A stretch of DNA of 64,000 nucleotides from Melieria omissa. Lineage: Eukaryota > Arthropoda > Insecta > Diptera > Ulidiidae. Both the position numbers and the translations under genes were made by a program. Where the stretch lies: positions 76,648,432 to 76,712,431 of the forward strand of contig OZ020270.1 of assembly GCA_963971225.1 (NCBI GenBank). The letters are read 5' to 3'. Of the stretch, positions 19,252 through 29,850 are shown in pieces; the stretch's first letter is position 1, and every line of letters starts with the position of its first letter. Under the pieces are notes generated by a model. It ran no database searches. It was not told where the DNA came from and saw only the letters and a list, made by a program, of their open reading frames with translations.

Positions 19252-22200
19252 AAAATCTGTTTGGCAGTGCCCAGTTACAAGAACCAACATTCAAAGAACT
19301 AACGGACAAATTAACGGTTCATTTCCAGTCTAAGCGTCACGTAGTCGCCGCGCGATACGATTTCTTCAAAAGTGAAATGAAACCAAAGCAAACGTACAGA
19401 GAGTTGGTAGCCGATCTTCGCGGCATAGCCCGTGAGTGCCTCTTCGCATGTACAGCCGAAAATTGCTCTCAAAATTTCGTGGACGAAATGATTCGCGACC
19501 AATTAATTACACACACACCACATGATGCCGTGCGTACTGCCGCTTTGCAGAAGCTGCAGCCGACGCTAGCCGACGTCCTGCTCATCGCGGAGTCGTACGA
19601 AGCAACAACGAAAACAGTTGCCGCGATCAAAGACCAAACGCAAGGAAACGAAATTCCAGTGAATGTTTTGAGTTCGGGGTCAAAACAAGGTTACGCAAAC
19701 AAAAGCAACAATAACCGCAAAGTGAAATTTAAATCGTGCTCTGGTTGTGGACACTCACACACACGAGACAACTGCAAATACAGGAACGCTGTATGTAATA
19801 AGTGCGGGAAAACGGGACATATTTCACCAGTGTGTATGTCAAAAAAAAGAGGAAAAGTCAATCACAGTGACGAAAATAAAAACGAGAACAAAAGAAGAAA
19901 CCGCGAAAGGAATCAAAGCATTGACGCGGTTGAAACAATTAACAGTTTGACAGGTGTTGTGAAATTACGTAATAATAAAAAGTTCATCGATTTGGAAATT
20001 TTGAATAAAATGATTTCGTTTCAAATGGATTCGGCCGCGACGGTTTCCATTATTAACTCAAAGACGTACAAGCAACTAAACAGCTCGCAACTGCGCAAAT
20101 GTGAAAGAGAATTATTCGCTTTCGGTCAAAAGAAAATTCCGGTTATGGGTGAACTGTGTACTCGAGTGAAATGCGGCGAAAAACAAAACGAAGTTGCAAT
20201 TATTGTCGTTAACGTGGACAATGAAAACAATTTATTCGGATTAGATTTATTTTCGGTTTTCGGGTTTGAAATTCAGCAAGTTGCTAATTTAACTACAAAT
20301 GCAACTAGTGCAGTGCACAACCTTTGTGAAAAGTACAGTGATGTTTTTGAACCAGCTCTCGGTACTATTAAAAATTTTAGAGCGAGTGTATTTTTAAAAC
20401 CCAATGCGAAACCCAAATTTTGTAAAAGCCGACAAATTCCATTTTCGCAAATGCCACTATTCAAAAGAGAAGTAGAACGACTTACAAGTGCCGGTGTGTG
20501 GAAGCCAGTCAAATTTTCACAGTGTGCTTCACCCATCGTTTTAGCGCCAAAATCGGATGGCTCCATTCGGATTTGTTGTGACTTTAAACAAGCTGTCAAC
20601 TCTCAACTTGACATTGAGCAATATCCATTGCCAACTCGCGAATGTTTATTGAACACAATTCGCTGCGGTCAACATTTTTCTAAAATCGACCTTAAAGACG
20701 CGTACCTGCAGATGGAATTAGATGACGATTCAAAGACAATAATGACAGTCAACACACCGCTTGGATTATTCCAATATCAGCGTCTTCCATACGGTATAGC
20801 TAGTGCGCCAGCTATTTTCCAAAAATATCTCGAACAGTTACTCCAAGGCGTAGAAGGATGCGGTAACTATCTGGATGACATTATCATCACCGCGCCTACA
20901 TTTTCTGAACATATTAGCCGCTTGGAACAAGTTCTTCAAATTTTGCAACAAAACGGAATGAGGTGCAAAAGACGAAAGTGTTTTTTCTTAAAAGATGAAA
21001 TTGAATATCTTGGACGCTTAATCAGTGCTAGAGGCGTTTTGCCAGACAAATCAGGTCTCAAAGCAGTCAGGGACCTCCGACCTCCTAAAGACCTCAAGCA
21101 AGTAGAAGCTTTTATGGGAAAGGTAAATTATTATCATAATTTTATACCCAACTATTCGCAATTGTCAGCCCCACTCAACATGCTGCGCCGCAAAAACGTA
21201 AAATTTACTTGGGGTTCCGCTCAACAGCAGTCATTCGAAGTTTTAAAAATGCACATCCTTAATGCAACGCAGCTAGTACATTATCAGGAACAGTTACCCC
21301 TTGTTCTTGCCACAGATGCCTCATCCTACGGCATAGGGGTGGTACTTTCACACACGTATCCCGATGGTAGTGAGAGACCTATCGCCTTCGCTTCGAAAAC
21401 CCTTGATAAACATCAGGTGCGATACAGCCAAATAGAGAAGGAAGGACTAGCTATTATCTTTGGCGTCAAACGTTTTCATCAATATTTATATGGGCGAAAA
21501 TTTACTTTGGTAACAGACCACAAGCCGCTTATAAGTATTTTCAATCCAGTCAATCAGTTGCCCACGATGACGTCACATCGTTTGCAGCGATGGGCAATCA
21601 TACTCATGGCTTATCAATATGAGGTCAAATATCGTAAAACCAACAAGCATGGCAACGCAGACACTCTATCGCGCTTACCGCTGGAGGTAGACGAACAATT
21701 CGATAACATGGAAGCATGTTTCAATGTCACCGAACTAAACACACCAATTGACGCCAATATCATTCGTCAACATACCGACAAAGACAAGATTCTACAGCGA
21801 GTTCGTTTTTTCGTCGAGAATGGATGGCCAGGAAGTTTACGTCCGTGTGATGCTGACCTTCGTTCTTTCTTCAACCACAAACTTGCCATAACAATAAACA
21901 ACAATTTACTTTGCTTACAAACCGGGTGCAACCGTGTCATCATTCCAGAGTCTCTTAAACGACGATGTCTTCAACTTCTCCATGATGGACATTGGGGTGC
22001 ATCGAAAATGAAACAGCTGGCAAGGCAATACGTTTGGTGGACCAACATTGACAAGGACATTATTCAACTTACGAGCGAGTGTGATATATGTAAAGTCAAC
22101 AATTCTGCTCCTGCACGCGACCTTGCTGTTCGTCCTTGGGAGCGAGTGCATATCGACTTCGGGGGCCCAATTTTCAATCACATGTGGCTCATCTGTGTTG

Positions 22201-22871
22201 ATGCCTTTTCACAGTATCCGTTCGTCATACAACTAAAAACATCAACAACTGCTGACACTATACACGCTTTATCTGCAATTTTTGCAAATGAGGGGATTCC
22301 AGAAACACTCGGAAGTGATAACGGTCCTCAACTCACGTCTGACGAATTCCATACTTTTTGTACACAACTTGGGATCAGACACATTACAACCGCGCCGTTT
22401 CATCCAGCATCGAACGGTTTAGCTGAACGATTCGTTCGAACTTTTAAAACCTCTGTCAAGAAAAACTTAGATGATGGTCTGAGGAGGAAAAAATGTTTCT
22501 TAGCGTTCGTTCTTACTCAGCTGCACCGCGTTTACTTTCGGGCCGTTTTTTCTGTTTCTGCCATTTCAATCATGCCGGGCGAAAGTGAACTATTTAAAAA
22601 ATTACTGCTTGAACAGCAGGAATTCACAAAAAATTTACTTCTGCAACAAAGGGAGTGGATGCAATCCGTGGTCCACGCCCAAGCTGGTGGTGCTTTCGCA
22701 GCAAGCTCCGCCATAGTGCCAACGTTCCATAGCTATGACAAAGAACACCAAACTTGGGAGTCATACTTGGAGCAGTTGCATCAGCATTTGGCGCGTATTC
22801 GGTCACGTTGCCTGAAAAGCAAAAATCGTTTTTTCTCTCGTGGATCGGTACAGACATTTTCGAACTGTTAA
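19134..22871 (+). CDS. pol: mag-like gag-pol polyprotein, unit 3
   Basis: The domain order and catalytic residues are those of unit 1. It carries the second haplotype (Leu in RD-L-RPPKD, Arg in MLR-R-KN) and one private change, Lys instead of Glu in the RNase H tail (TNKHGNAD, codon change at 21645). The His and Asp of HGNAD, part of the RNase H active site, are unchanged. The private change shows the units are not merely one repeat read multiple times. Confidence 0.88.
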   Translation: MGVILGAVASAFGAYSVTLPEKQKSFFLSWIGTDIFELLKNLFGSAQLQEPTFKELTDKLTVHFQSKRHVVAARYDFFKSEMKPKQTYRELVADLRGIARECLFACTAENCSQNFVDEMIRDQLITHTPHDAVRTAALQKLQPTLADVLLIAESYEATTKTVAAIKDQTQGNEIPVNVLSSGSKQGYANKSNNNRKVKFKSCSGCGHSHTRDNCKYRNAVCNKCGKTGHISPVCMSKKRGKVNHSDENKNENKRRNRERNQSIDAVETINSLTGVVKLRNNKKFIDLEILNKMISFQMDSAATVSIINSKTYKQLNSSQLRKCERELFAFGQKKIPVMGELCTRVKCGEKQNEVAIIVVNVDNENNLFGLDLFSVFGFEIQQVANLTTNATSAVHNLCEKYSDVFEPALGTIKNFRASVFLKPNAKPKFCKSRQIPFSQMPLFKREVERLTSAGVWKPVKFSQCASPIVLAPKSDGSIRICCDFKQAVNSQLDIEQYPLPTRECLLNTIRCGQHFSKIDLKDAYLQMELDDDSKTIMTVNTPLGLFQYQRLPYGIASAPAIFQKYLEQLLQGVEGCGNYLDDIIITAPTFSEHISRLEQVLQILQQNGMRCKRRKCFFLKDEIEYLGRLISARGVLPDKSGLKAVRDLRPPKDLKQVEAFMGKVNYYHNFIPNYSQLSAPLNMLRRKNVKFTWGSAQQQSFEVLKMHILNATQLVHYQEQLPLVLATDASSYGIGVVLSHTYPDGSERPIAFASKTLDKHQVRYSQIEKEGLAIIFGVKRFHQYLYGRKFTLVTDHKPLISIFNPVNQLPTMTSHRLQRWAIILMAYQYEVKYRKTNKHGNADTLSRLPLEVDEQFDNMEACFNVTELNTPIDANIIRQHTDKDKILQRVRFFVENGWPGSLRPCDADLRSFFNHKLAITINNNLLCLQTGCNRVIIPESLKRRCLQLLHDGHWGASKMKQLARQYVWWTNIDKDIIQLTSECDICKVNNSAPARDLAVRPWERVHIDFGGPIFNHMWLICVDAFSQYPFVIQLKTSTTADTIHALSAIFANEGIPETLGSDNGPQLTSDEFHTFCTQLGIRHITTAPFHPASNGLAERFVRTFKTSVKKNLDDGLRRKKCFLAFVLTQLHRVYFRAVFSVSAISIMPGESELFKKLLLEQQEFTKNLLLQQREWMQSVVHAQAGGAFAASSAIVPTFHSYDKEHQTWESYLEQLHQHLARIRSRCLKSKNRFFSRGSVQTFSNC

Positions 22872-25800
22872 AAAATCTGTTTGGCAGTGCCCAGTTACAA
22901 GAACCAACATTCAAAGAACTAACGGACAAATTAACGGTTCATTTCCAGTCTAAGCGTCACGTAGTCGCCGCGCGATACGATTTCTTCAAAAGTGAAATGA
23001 AACCAAAGCAAACGTACAGAGAGTTGGTAGCCGATCTTCGCGGCATAGCCCGTGAGTGCCTCTTCGCATGTACAGCCGAAAATTGCTCTCAAAATTTCGT
23101 GGACGAAATGATTCGCGACCAATTAATTACACACACACCACATGATGCCGTGCGTACTGCCGCTTTGCAGAAGCTGCAGCCGACGCTAGCCGACGTCCTG
23201 CTCATCGCGGAGTCGTACGAAGCAACAACGAAAACAGTTGCCGCGATCAAAGACCAAACGCAAGGAAACGAAATTCCAGTGAATGTTTTGAGTTCGGGGT
23301 CAAAACAAGGTTACGCAAACAAAAGCAACAATAACCGCAAAGTGAAATTTAAATCGTGCTCTGGTTGTGGACACTCACACACACGAGACAACTGCAAATA
23401 CAGGAACGCTGTATGTAATAAGTGCGGGAAAACGGGACATATTTCACCAGTGTGTATGTCAAAAAAAAGAGGAAAAGTCAATCACAGTGACGAAAATAAA
23501 AACGAGAACAAAAGAAGAAACCGCGAAAGGAATCAAAGCATTGACGCGGTTGAAACAATTAACAGTTTGACAGGTGTTGTGAAATTACGTAATAATAAAA
23601 AGTTCATCGATTTGGAAATTTTGAATAAAATGATTTCGTTTCAAATGGATTCGGCCGCGACGGTTTCCATTATTAACTCAAAGACGTACAAGCAACTAAA
23701 CAGCTCGCAACTGCGCAAATGTGAAAGAGAATTATTCGCTTTCGGTCAAAAGAAAATTCCGGTTATGGGTGAACTGTGTACTCGAGTGAAATGCGGCGAA
23801 AAACAAAACGAAGTTGCAATTATTGTCGTTAACGTGGACAATGAAAACAATTTATTCGGATTAGATTTATTTTCGGTTTTCGGGTTTGAAATTCAGCAAG
23901 TTGCTAATTTAACTACAAATGCAACTAGTGCAGTGCACAACCTTTGTGAAAAGTACAGTGATGTTTTTGAACCAGCTCTCGGTACTATTAAAAATTTTAG
24001 AGCGAGTGTATTTTTAAAACCCAATGCGAAACCCAAATTTTGTAAAAGCCGACAAATTCCATTTTCGCAAATGCCACTATTCAAAAGAGAAGTAGAACGA
24101 CTTACAAGTGCCGGTGTGTGGAAGCCAGTCAAATTTTCACAGTGTGCTTCACCCATCGTTTTAGCGCCAAAATCGGATGGCTCCATTCGGATTTGTTGTG
24201 ACTTTAAACAAGCTGTCAACTCTCAACTTGACATTGAGCAATATCCATTGCCAACTCGCGAATGTTTATTGAACACAATTCGCTGCGGTCAACATTTTTC
24301 TAAAATCGACCTTAAAGACGCGTACCTGCAGATGGAATTAGATGACGATTCAAAGACAATAATGACAGTCAACACACCGCTTGGATTATTCCAATATCAG
24401 CGTCTTCCATACGGTATAGCTAGTGCGCCAGCTATTTTCCAAAAATATCTCGAACAGTTACTCCAAGGCGTAGAAGGATGCGGTAACTATCTGGATGACA
24501 TTATCATCACCGCGCCTACATTTTCTGAACATATTAGCCGCTTGGAACAAGTTCTTCAAATTTTGCAACAAAACGGAATGAGGTGCAAAAGACGAAAGTG
24601 TTTTTTCTTAAAAGATGAAATTGAATATCTTGGACGCTTAATCAGTGCTAGAGGCGTTTTGCCAGACAAATCAGGTCTCAAAGCAGTCAGGGACCTCCGA
24701 CCTCCTAAAGACCTCAAGCAAGTAGAAGCTTTTATGGGAAAGGTAAATTATTATCATAATTTTATACCCAACTATTCGCAATTGTCAGCCCCACTCAACA
24801 TGCTGCGCCGCAAAAACGTAAAATTTACTTGGGGTTCCGCTCAACAGCAGTCATTCGAAGTTTTAAAAATGCACATCCTTAATGCAACGCAGCTAGTACA
24901 TTATCAGGAACAGTTACCCCTTGTTCTTGCCACAGATGCCTCATCCTACGGCATAGGGGTGGTACTTTCACACACGTATCCCGATGGTAGTGAGAGACCT
25001 ATCGCCTTCGCTTCGAAAACCCTTGATAAACATCAGGTGCGATACAGCCAAATAGAGAAGGAAGGACTAGCTATTATCTTTGGCGTCAAACGTTTTCATC
25101 AATATTTATATGGGCGAAAATTTACTTTGGTAACAGACCACAAGCCGCTTATAAGTATTTTCAATCCAGTCAATCAGTTGCCCACGATGACGTCACATCG
25201 TTTGCAGCGATGGGCAATCATACTCATGGCTTATCAATATGAGGTCAAATATCGTAAAACCAACGAGCATGGCAACGCAGACACTCTATCGCGCTTACCG
25301 CTGGAGGTAGACGAACAATTCGATAACATGGAAGCATGTTTCAATGTCACCGAACTAAACACACCAATTGACGCCAATATCATTCGTCAACATACCGACA
25401 AAGACAAGATTCTACAGCGAGTTCGTTTTTTCGTCGAGAATGGATGGCCAGGAAGTTTACGTCCGTGTGATGCTGACCTTCGTTCTTTCTTCAACCACAA
25501 ACTTGCCATAACAATAAACAACAATTTACTTTGCTTACAAACCGGGTGCAACCGTGTCATCATTCCAGAGTCTCTTAAACGACGATGTCTTCAACTTCTC
25601 CATGATGGACATTGGGGTGCATCGAAAATGAAACAGCTGGCAAGGCAATACGTTTGGTGGACCAACATTGACAAGGACATTATTCAACTTACGAGCGAGT
25701 GTGATATATGTAAAGTCAACAATTCTGCTCCTGCACGCGACCTTGCTGTTCGTCCTTGGGAGCGAGTGCATATCGACTTCGGGGGCCCAATTTTCAATCA

Positions 25801-26491
25801 CATGTGGCTCATCTGTGTTGATGCCTTTTCACAGTATCCGTTCGTCATACAACTAAAAACATCAACAACTGCTGACACTATACACGCTTTATCTGCAATT
25901 TTTGCAAATGAGGGGATTCCAGAAACACTCGGAAGTGATAACGGTCCTCAACTCACGTCTGACGAATTCCATACTTTTTGTACACAACTTGGGATCAGAC
26001 ACATTACAACCGCGCCGTTTCATCCAGCATCGAACGGTTTAGCTGAACGATTCGTTCGAACTTTTAAAACCTCTGTCAAGAAAAACTTAGATGATGGTCT
26101 GAGGAGGAAAAAATGTTTCTTAGCGTTCGTTCTTACTCAGCTGCACCGCGTTTACTTTCGGGCCGTTTTTTCTGTTTCTGCCATTTCAATCATGCCGGGC
26201 GAAAGTGAACTATTTAAAAAATTACTGCTTGAACAGCAGGAATTCACAAAAAATTTACTTCTGCAACAAAGGGAGTGGATGCAATCCGTGGTCCACGCCC
26301 AAGCTGGTGGTGCTTTCGCAGCAAGCTCCGCCATAGTGCCAACGTTCCATAGCTATGACAAAGAACACCAAACTTGGGAGTCATACTTGGAGCAGTTGCA
26401 TCAGCATTTGGCGCGTATTCGGTCACGTTGCCTGAAAAGCAAAAATCGTTTTTTCTCTCGTGGATCGGTACAGACATTTTCGAACTGTTAA
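22754..26491 (+). CDS. pol: mag-like gag-pol polyprotein, unit 4
   Basis: It has the Leu/Arg haplotype shared with units 3 and 5 and otherwise the unit 1 sequence. As in units 1-3, the integrase is cut after the catalytic Glu region and fused in frame to the following gag N-terminus (…DDGLRRKKC). The encoded integrase therefore lacks its C-terminal DNA-binding part. Confidence 0.88.
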   Translation: MGVILGAVASAFGAYSVTLPEKQKSFFLSWIGTDIFELLKNLFGSAQLQEPTFKELTDKLTVHFQSKRHVVAARYDFFKSEMKPKQTYRELVADLRGIARECLFACTAENCSQNFVDEMIRDQLITHTPHDAVRTAALQKLQPTLADVLLIAESYEATTKTVAAIKDQTQGNEIPVNVLSSGSKQGYANKSNNNRKVKFKSCSGCGHSHTRDNCKYRNAVCNKCGKTGHISPVCMSKKRGKVNHSDENKNENKRRNRERNQSIDAVETINSLTGVVKLRNNKKFIDLEILNKMISFQMDSAATVSIINSKTYKQLNSSQLRKCERELFAFGQKKIPVMGELCTRVKCGEKQNEVAIIVVNVDNENNLFGLDLFSVFGFEIQQVANLTTNATSAVHNLCEKYSDVFEPALGTIKNFRASVFLKPNAKPKFCKSRQIPFSQMPLFKREVERLTSAGVWKPVKFSQCASPIVLAPKSDGSIRICCDFKQAVNSQLDIEQYPLPTRECLLNTIRCGQHFSKIDLKDAYLQMELDDDSKTIMTVNTPLGLFQYQRLPYGIASAPAIFQKYLEQLLQGVEGCGNYLDDIIITAPTFSEHISRLEQVLQILQQNGMRCKRRKCFFLKDEIEYLGRLISARGVLPDKSGLKAVRDLRPPKDLKQVEAFMGKVNYYHNFIPNYSQLSAPLNMLRRKNVKFTWGSAQQQSFEVLKMHILNATQLVHYQEQLPLVLATDASSYGIGVVLSHTYPDGSERPIAFASKTLDKHQVRYSQIEKEGLAIIFGVKRFHQYLYGRKFTLVTDHKPLISIFNPVNQLPTMTSHRLQRWAIILMAYQYEVKYRKTNEHGNADTLSRLPLEVDEQFDNMEACFNVTELNTPIDANIIRQHTDKDKILQRVRFFVENGWPGSLRPCDADLRSFFNHKLAITINNNLLCLQTGCNRVIIPESLKRRCLQLLHDGHWGASKMKQLARQYVWWTNIDKDIIQLTSECDICKVNNSAPARDLAVRPWERVHIDFGGPIFNHMWLICVDAFSQYPFVIQLKTSTTADTIHALSAIFANEGIPETLGSDNGPQLTSDEFHTFCTQLGIRHITTAPFHPASNGLAERFVRTFKTSVKKNLDDGLRRKKCFLAFVLTQLHRVYFRAVFSVSAISIMPGESELFKKLLLEQQEFTKNLLLQQREWMQSVVHAQAGGAFAASSAIVPTFHSYDKEHQTWESYLEQLHQHLARIRSRCLKSKNRFFSRGSVQTFSNC

Positions 26492-29400
26492 AAAATCTGT
26501 TTGGCAGTGCCCAGTTACAAGAACCAACATTCAAAGAACTAACGGACAAATTAACGGTTCATTTCCAGTCTAAGCGTCACGTAGTCGCCGCGCGATACGA
26601 TTTCTTCAAAAGTGAAATGAAACCAAAGCAAACGTACAGAGAGTTGGTAGCCGATCTTCGCGGCATAGCCCGTGAGTGCCTCTTCGCATGTACAGCCGAA
26701 AATTGCTCTCAAAATTTCGTGGACGAAATGATTCGCGACCAATTAATTACACACACACCACATGATGCCGTGCGTACTGCCGCTTTGCAGAAGCTGCAGC
26801 CGACGCTAGCCGACGTCCTGCTCATCGCGGAGTCGTACGAAGCAACAACGAAAACAGTTGCCGCGATCAAAGACCAAACGCAAGGAAACGAAATTCCAGT
26901 GAATGTTTTGAGTTCGGGGTCAAAACAAGGTTACGCAAACAAAAGCAACAATAACCGCAAAGTGAAATTTAAATCGTGCTCTGGTTGTGGACACTCACAC
27001 ACACGAGACAACTGCAAATACAGGAACGCTGTATGTAATAAGTGCGGGAAAACGGGACATATTTCACCAGTGTGTATGTCAAAAAAAAGAGGAAAAGTCA
27101 ATCACAGTGACGAAAATAAAAACGAGAACAAAAGAAGAAACCGCGAAAGGAATCAAAGCATTGACGCGGTTGAAACAATTAACAGTTTGACAGGTGTTGT
27201 GAAATTACGTAATAATAAAAAGTTCATCGATTTGGAAATTTTGAATAAAATGATTTCGTTTCAAATGGATTCGGCCGCGACGGTTTCCATTATTAACTCA
27301 AAGACGTACAAGCAACTAAACAGCTCGCAACTGCGCAAATGTGAAAGAGAATTATTCGCTTTCGGTCAAAAGAAAATTCCGGTTATGGGTGAACTGTGTA
27401 CTCGAGTGAAATGCGGCGAAAAACAAAACGAAGTTGCAATTATTGTCGTTAACGTGGACAATGAAAACAATTTATTCGGATTAGATTTATTTTCGGTTTT
27501 CGGGTTTGAAATTCAGCAAGTTGCTAATTTAACTACAAATGCAACTAGTGCAGTGCACAACCTTTGTGAAAAGTACAGTGATGTTTTTGAACCAGCTCTC
27601 GGTACTATTAAAAATTTTAGAGCGAGTGTATTTTTAAAACCCAATGCGAAACCCAAATTTTGTAAAAGCCGACAAATTCCATTTTCGCAAATGCCACTAT
27701 TCAAAAGAGAAGTAGAACGACTTACAAGTGCCGGTGTGTGGAAGCCAGTCAAATTTTCACAGTGTGCTTCACCCATCGTTTTAGCGCCAAAATCGGATGG
27801 CTCCATTCGGATTTGTTGTGACTTTAAACAAGCTGTCAACTCTCAACTTGACATTGAGCAATATCCATTGCCAACTCGCGAATGTTTATTGAACACAATT
27901 CGCTGCGGTCAACATTTTTCTAAAATCGACCTTAAAGACGCGTACCTGCAGATGGAATTAGATGACGATTCAAAGACAATAATGACAGTCAACACACCGC
28001 TTGGATTATTCCAATATCAGCGTCTTCCATACGGTATAGCTAGTGCGCCAGCTATTTTCCAAAAATATCTCGAACAGTTACTCCAAGGCGTAGAAGGATG
28101 CGGTAACTATCTGGATGACATTATCATCACCGCGCCTACATTTTCTGAACATATTAGCCGCTTGGAACAAGTTCTTCAAATTTTGCAACAAAACGGAATG
28201 AGGTGCAAAAGACGAAAGTGTTTTTTCTTAAAAGATGAAATTGAATATCTTGGACGCTTAATCAGTGCTAGAGGCGTTTTGCCAGACAAATCAGGTCTCA
28301 AAGCAGTCAGGGACCTCCGACCTCCTAAAGACCTCAAGCAAGTAGAAGCTTTTATGGGAAAGGTAAATTATTATCATAATTTTATACCCAACTATTCGCA
28401 ATTGTCAGCCCCACTCAACATGCTGCGCCGCAAAAACGTAAAATTTACTTGGGGTTCCGCTCAACAGCAGTCATTCGAAGTTTTAAAAATGCACATCCTT
28501 AATGCAACGCAGCTAGTACATTATCAGGAACAGTTACCCCTTGTTCTTGCCACAGATGCCTCATCCTACGGCATAGGGGTGGTACTTTCACACACGTATC
28601 CCGATGGTAGTGAGAGACCTATCGCCTTCGCTTCGAAAACCCTTGATAAACATCAGGTGCGATACAGCCAAATAGAGAAGGAAGGACTAGCTATTATCTT
28701 TGGCGTCAAACGTTTTCATCAATATTTATATGGGCGAAAATTTACTTTGGTAACAGACCACAAGCCGCTTATAAGTATTTTCAATCCAGTCAATCAGTTG
28801 CCCACGATGACGTCACATCGTTTGCAGCGATGGGCAATCATACTCATGGCTTATCAATATGAGGTCAAATATCGTAAAACCAACGAGCATGGCAACGCAG
28901 ACACTCTATCGCGCTTACCGCTGGAGGTAGACGAACAATTCGATAACATGGAAGCATGTTTCAATGTCACCGAACTAAACACACCAATTGACGCCAATAT
29001 CATTCGTCAACATACCGACAAAGACAAGATTCTACAGCGAGTTCGTTTTTTCGTCGAGAATGGATGGCCAGGAAGTTTACGTCCGTGTGATGCTGACCTT
29101 CGTTCTTTCTTCAACCACAAACTTGCCATAACAATAAACAACAATTTACTTTGCTTACAAACCGGGTGCAACCGTGTCATCATTCCAGAGTCTCTTAAAC
29201 GACGATGTCTTCAACTTCTCCATGATGGACATTGGGGTGCATCGAAAATGAAACAGCTGGCAAGGCAATACGTTTGGTGGACCAACATTGACAAGGACAT
29301 TATTCAACTTACGAGCGAGTGTGATATATGTAAAGTCAACAATTCTGCTCCTGCACGCGACCTTGCTGTTCGTCCTTGGGAGCGAGTGCATATCGACTTC

Positions 29401-29850
29401 GGGGGCCCAATTTTCAATCACATGTGGCTCATCTGTGTTGATGCCTTTTCACAGTATCCGTTCGTCATACAACTAAAAACATCAACAACTGCTGACACTA
29501 TACACGCTTTATCTGCAATTTTTGCAAATGAGGGGATTCCAGAAACACTCGGAAGTGATAACGGTCCTCAACTCACGTCTGACGAATTCCATACTTTTTG
29601 TACACAACTTGGGATCAGACACATTACAACCGCGCCGTTTCATCCAGCATCGAACGGTTTAGCTGAACGATTCGTTCGAACTTTTAAAACCTCTGTCAAG
29701 AAAAACTTAGATGATGGTCTGAAGCTAACACCTGCAGTACTTAAGGCAGGTTCTCACCTTGTGGGGAAAAAAACAACGATTTTTTTTTTACCTTATCGTG
29801 TAAATATATGTTTCAAAAATGTGCTCCAGAAATTTCAGATCAAAATCTGA
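26374..29850 (+). CDS. pol: mag-like gag-pol polyprotein, unit 5, MITE-interrupted
   Basis: The last unit, with the Leu/Arg haplotype. Instead of meeting another unit at 29722, the integrase continues into its native sequence for seven residues (KLTPAVL). A 719-bp TTAA MITE then interrupts it at 29741, and the frame ends by reading into the MITE, giving 1,158 codons. The rest of the integrase follows at 30468. This is the only unit with an authentic integrase continuation, so it marks the original 3' side of the element. Confidence 0.88.
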   Translation: MGVILGAVASAFGAYSVTLPEKQKSFFLSWIGTDIFELLKNLFGSAQLQEPTFKELTDKLTVHFQSKRHVVAARYDFFKSEMKPKQTYRELVADLRGIARECLFACTAENCSQNFVDEMIRDQLITHTPHDAVRTAALQKLQPTLADVLLIAESYEATTKTVAAIKDQTQGNEIPVNVLSSGSKQGYANKSNNNRKVKFKSCSGCGHSHTRDNCKYRNAVCNKCGKTGHISPVCMSKKRGKVNHSDENKNENKRRNRERNQSIDAVETINSLTGVVKLRNNKKFIDLEILNKMISFQMDSAATVSIINSKTYKQLNSSQLRKCERELFAFGQKKIPVMGELCTRVKCGEKQNEVAIIVVNVDNENNLFGLDLFSVFGFEIQQVANLTTNATSAVHNLCEKYSDVFEPALGTIKNFRASVFLKPNAKPKFCKSRQIPFSQMPLFKREVERLTSAGVWKPVKFSQCASPIVLAPKSDGSIRICCDFKQAVNSQLDIEQYPLPTRECLLNTIRCGQHFSKIDLKDAYLQMELDDDSKTIMTVNTPLGLFQYQRLPYGIASAPAIFQKYLEQLLQGVEGCGNYLDDIIITAPTFSEHISRLEQVLQILQQNGMRCKRRKCFFLKDEIEYLGRLISARGVLPDKSGLKAVRDLRPPKDLKQVEAFMGKVNYYHNFIPNYSQLSAPLNMLRRKNVKFTWGSAQQQSFEVLKMHILNATQLVHYQEQLPLVLATDASSYGIGVVLSHTYPDGSERPIAFASKTLDKHQVRYSQIEKEGLAIIFGVKRFHQYLYGRKFTLVTDHKPLISIFNPVNQLPTMTSHRLQRWAIILMAYQYEVKYRKTNEHGNADTLSRLPLEVDEQFDNMEACFNVTELNTPIDANIIRQHTDKDKILQRVRFFVENGWPGSLRPCDADLRSFFNHKLAITINNNLLCLQTGCNRVIIPESLKRRCLQLLHDGHWGASKMKQLARQYVWWTNIDKDIIQLTSECDICKVNNSAPARDLAVRPWERVHIDFGGPIFNHMWLICVDAFSQYPFVIQLKTSTTADTIHALSAIFANEGIPETLGSDNGPQLTSDEFHTFCTQLGIRHITTAPFHPASNGLAERFVRTFKTSVKKNLDDGLKLTPAVLKAGSHLVGKKTTIFFLPYRVNICFKNVLQKFQIKI

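Larger units (their letters stand above)
11624..29722 (+). repeat. Five-copy tandem array of a 3,620-bp retroelement unit
   Basis: Units run 11624-15243, 15244-18863, 18864-22483, 22484-26103 and 26104-29722, with an exact period of 3,620 bp. Each unit starts GAGGAAAAAATGTTTC and ends in the integrase core at ATGATGGTCTGA, with one extra G at each junction. There are no LTRs between units. I found only three variable sites: A at 13835/17455 against C at 21075/24695/28315, T at 13950/17570 against G at 21190 and the later copies, and A at 21645 in unit 3 only. The array is an amplified internal part of one mag-like Ty3/gypsy element. Confidence 0.95.

Noticed and set aside
11624..29722. Bacterial- or viral-style retron/diversity-generating system in the array
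   Set aside because: The RT is flanked by gag zinc knuckles, a retropepsin and a DD35E integrase, which is an ordinary Ty3/gypsy layout; only the tandem arrangement is unusual.
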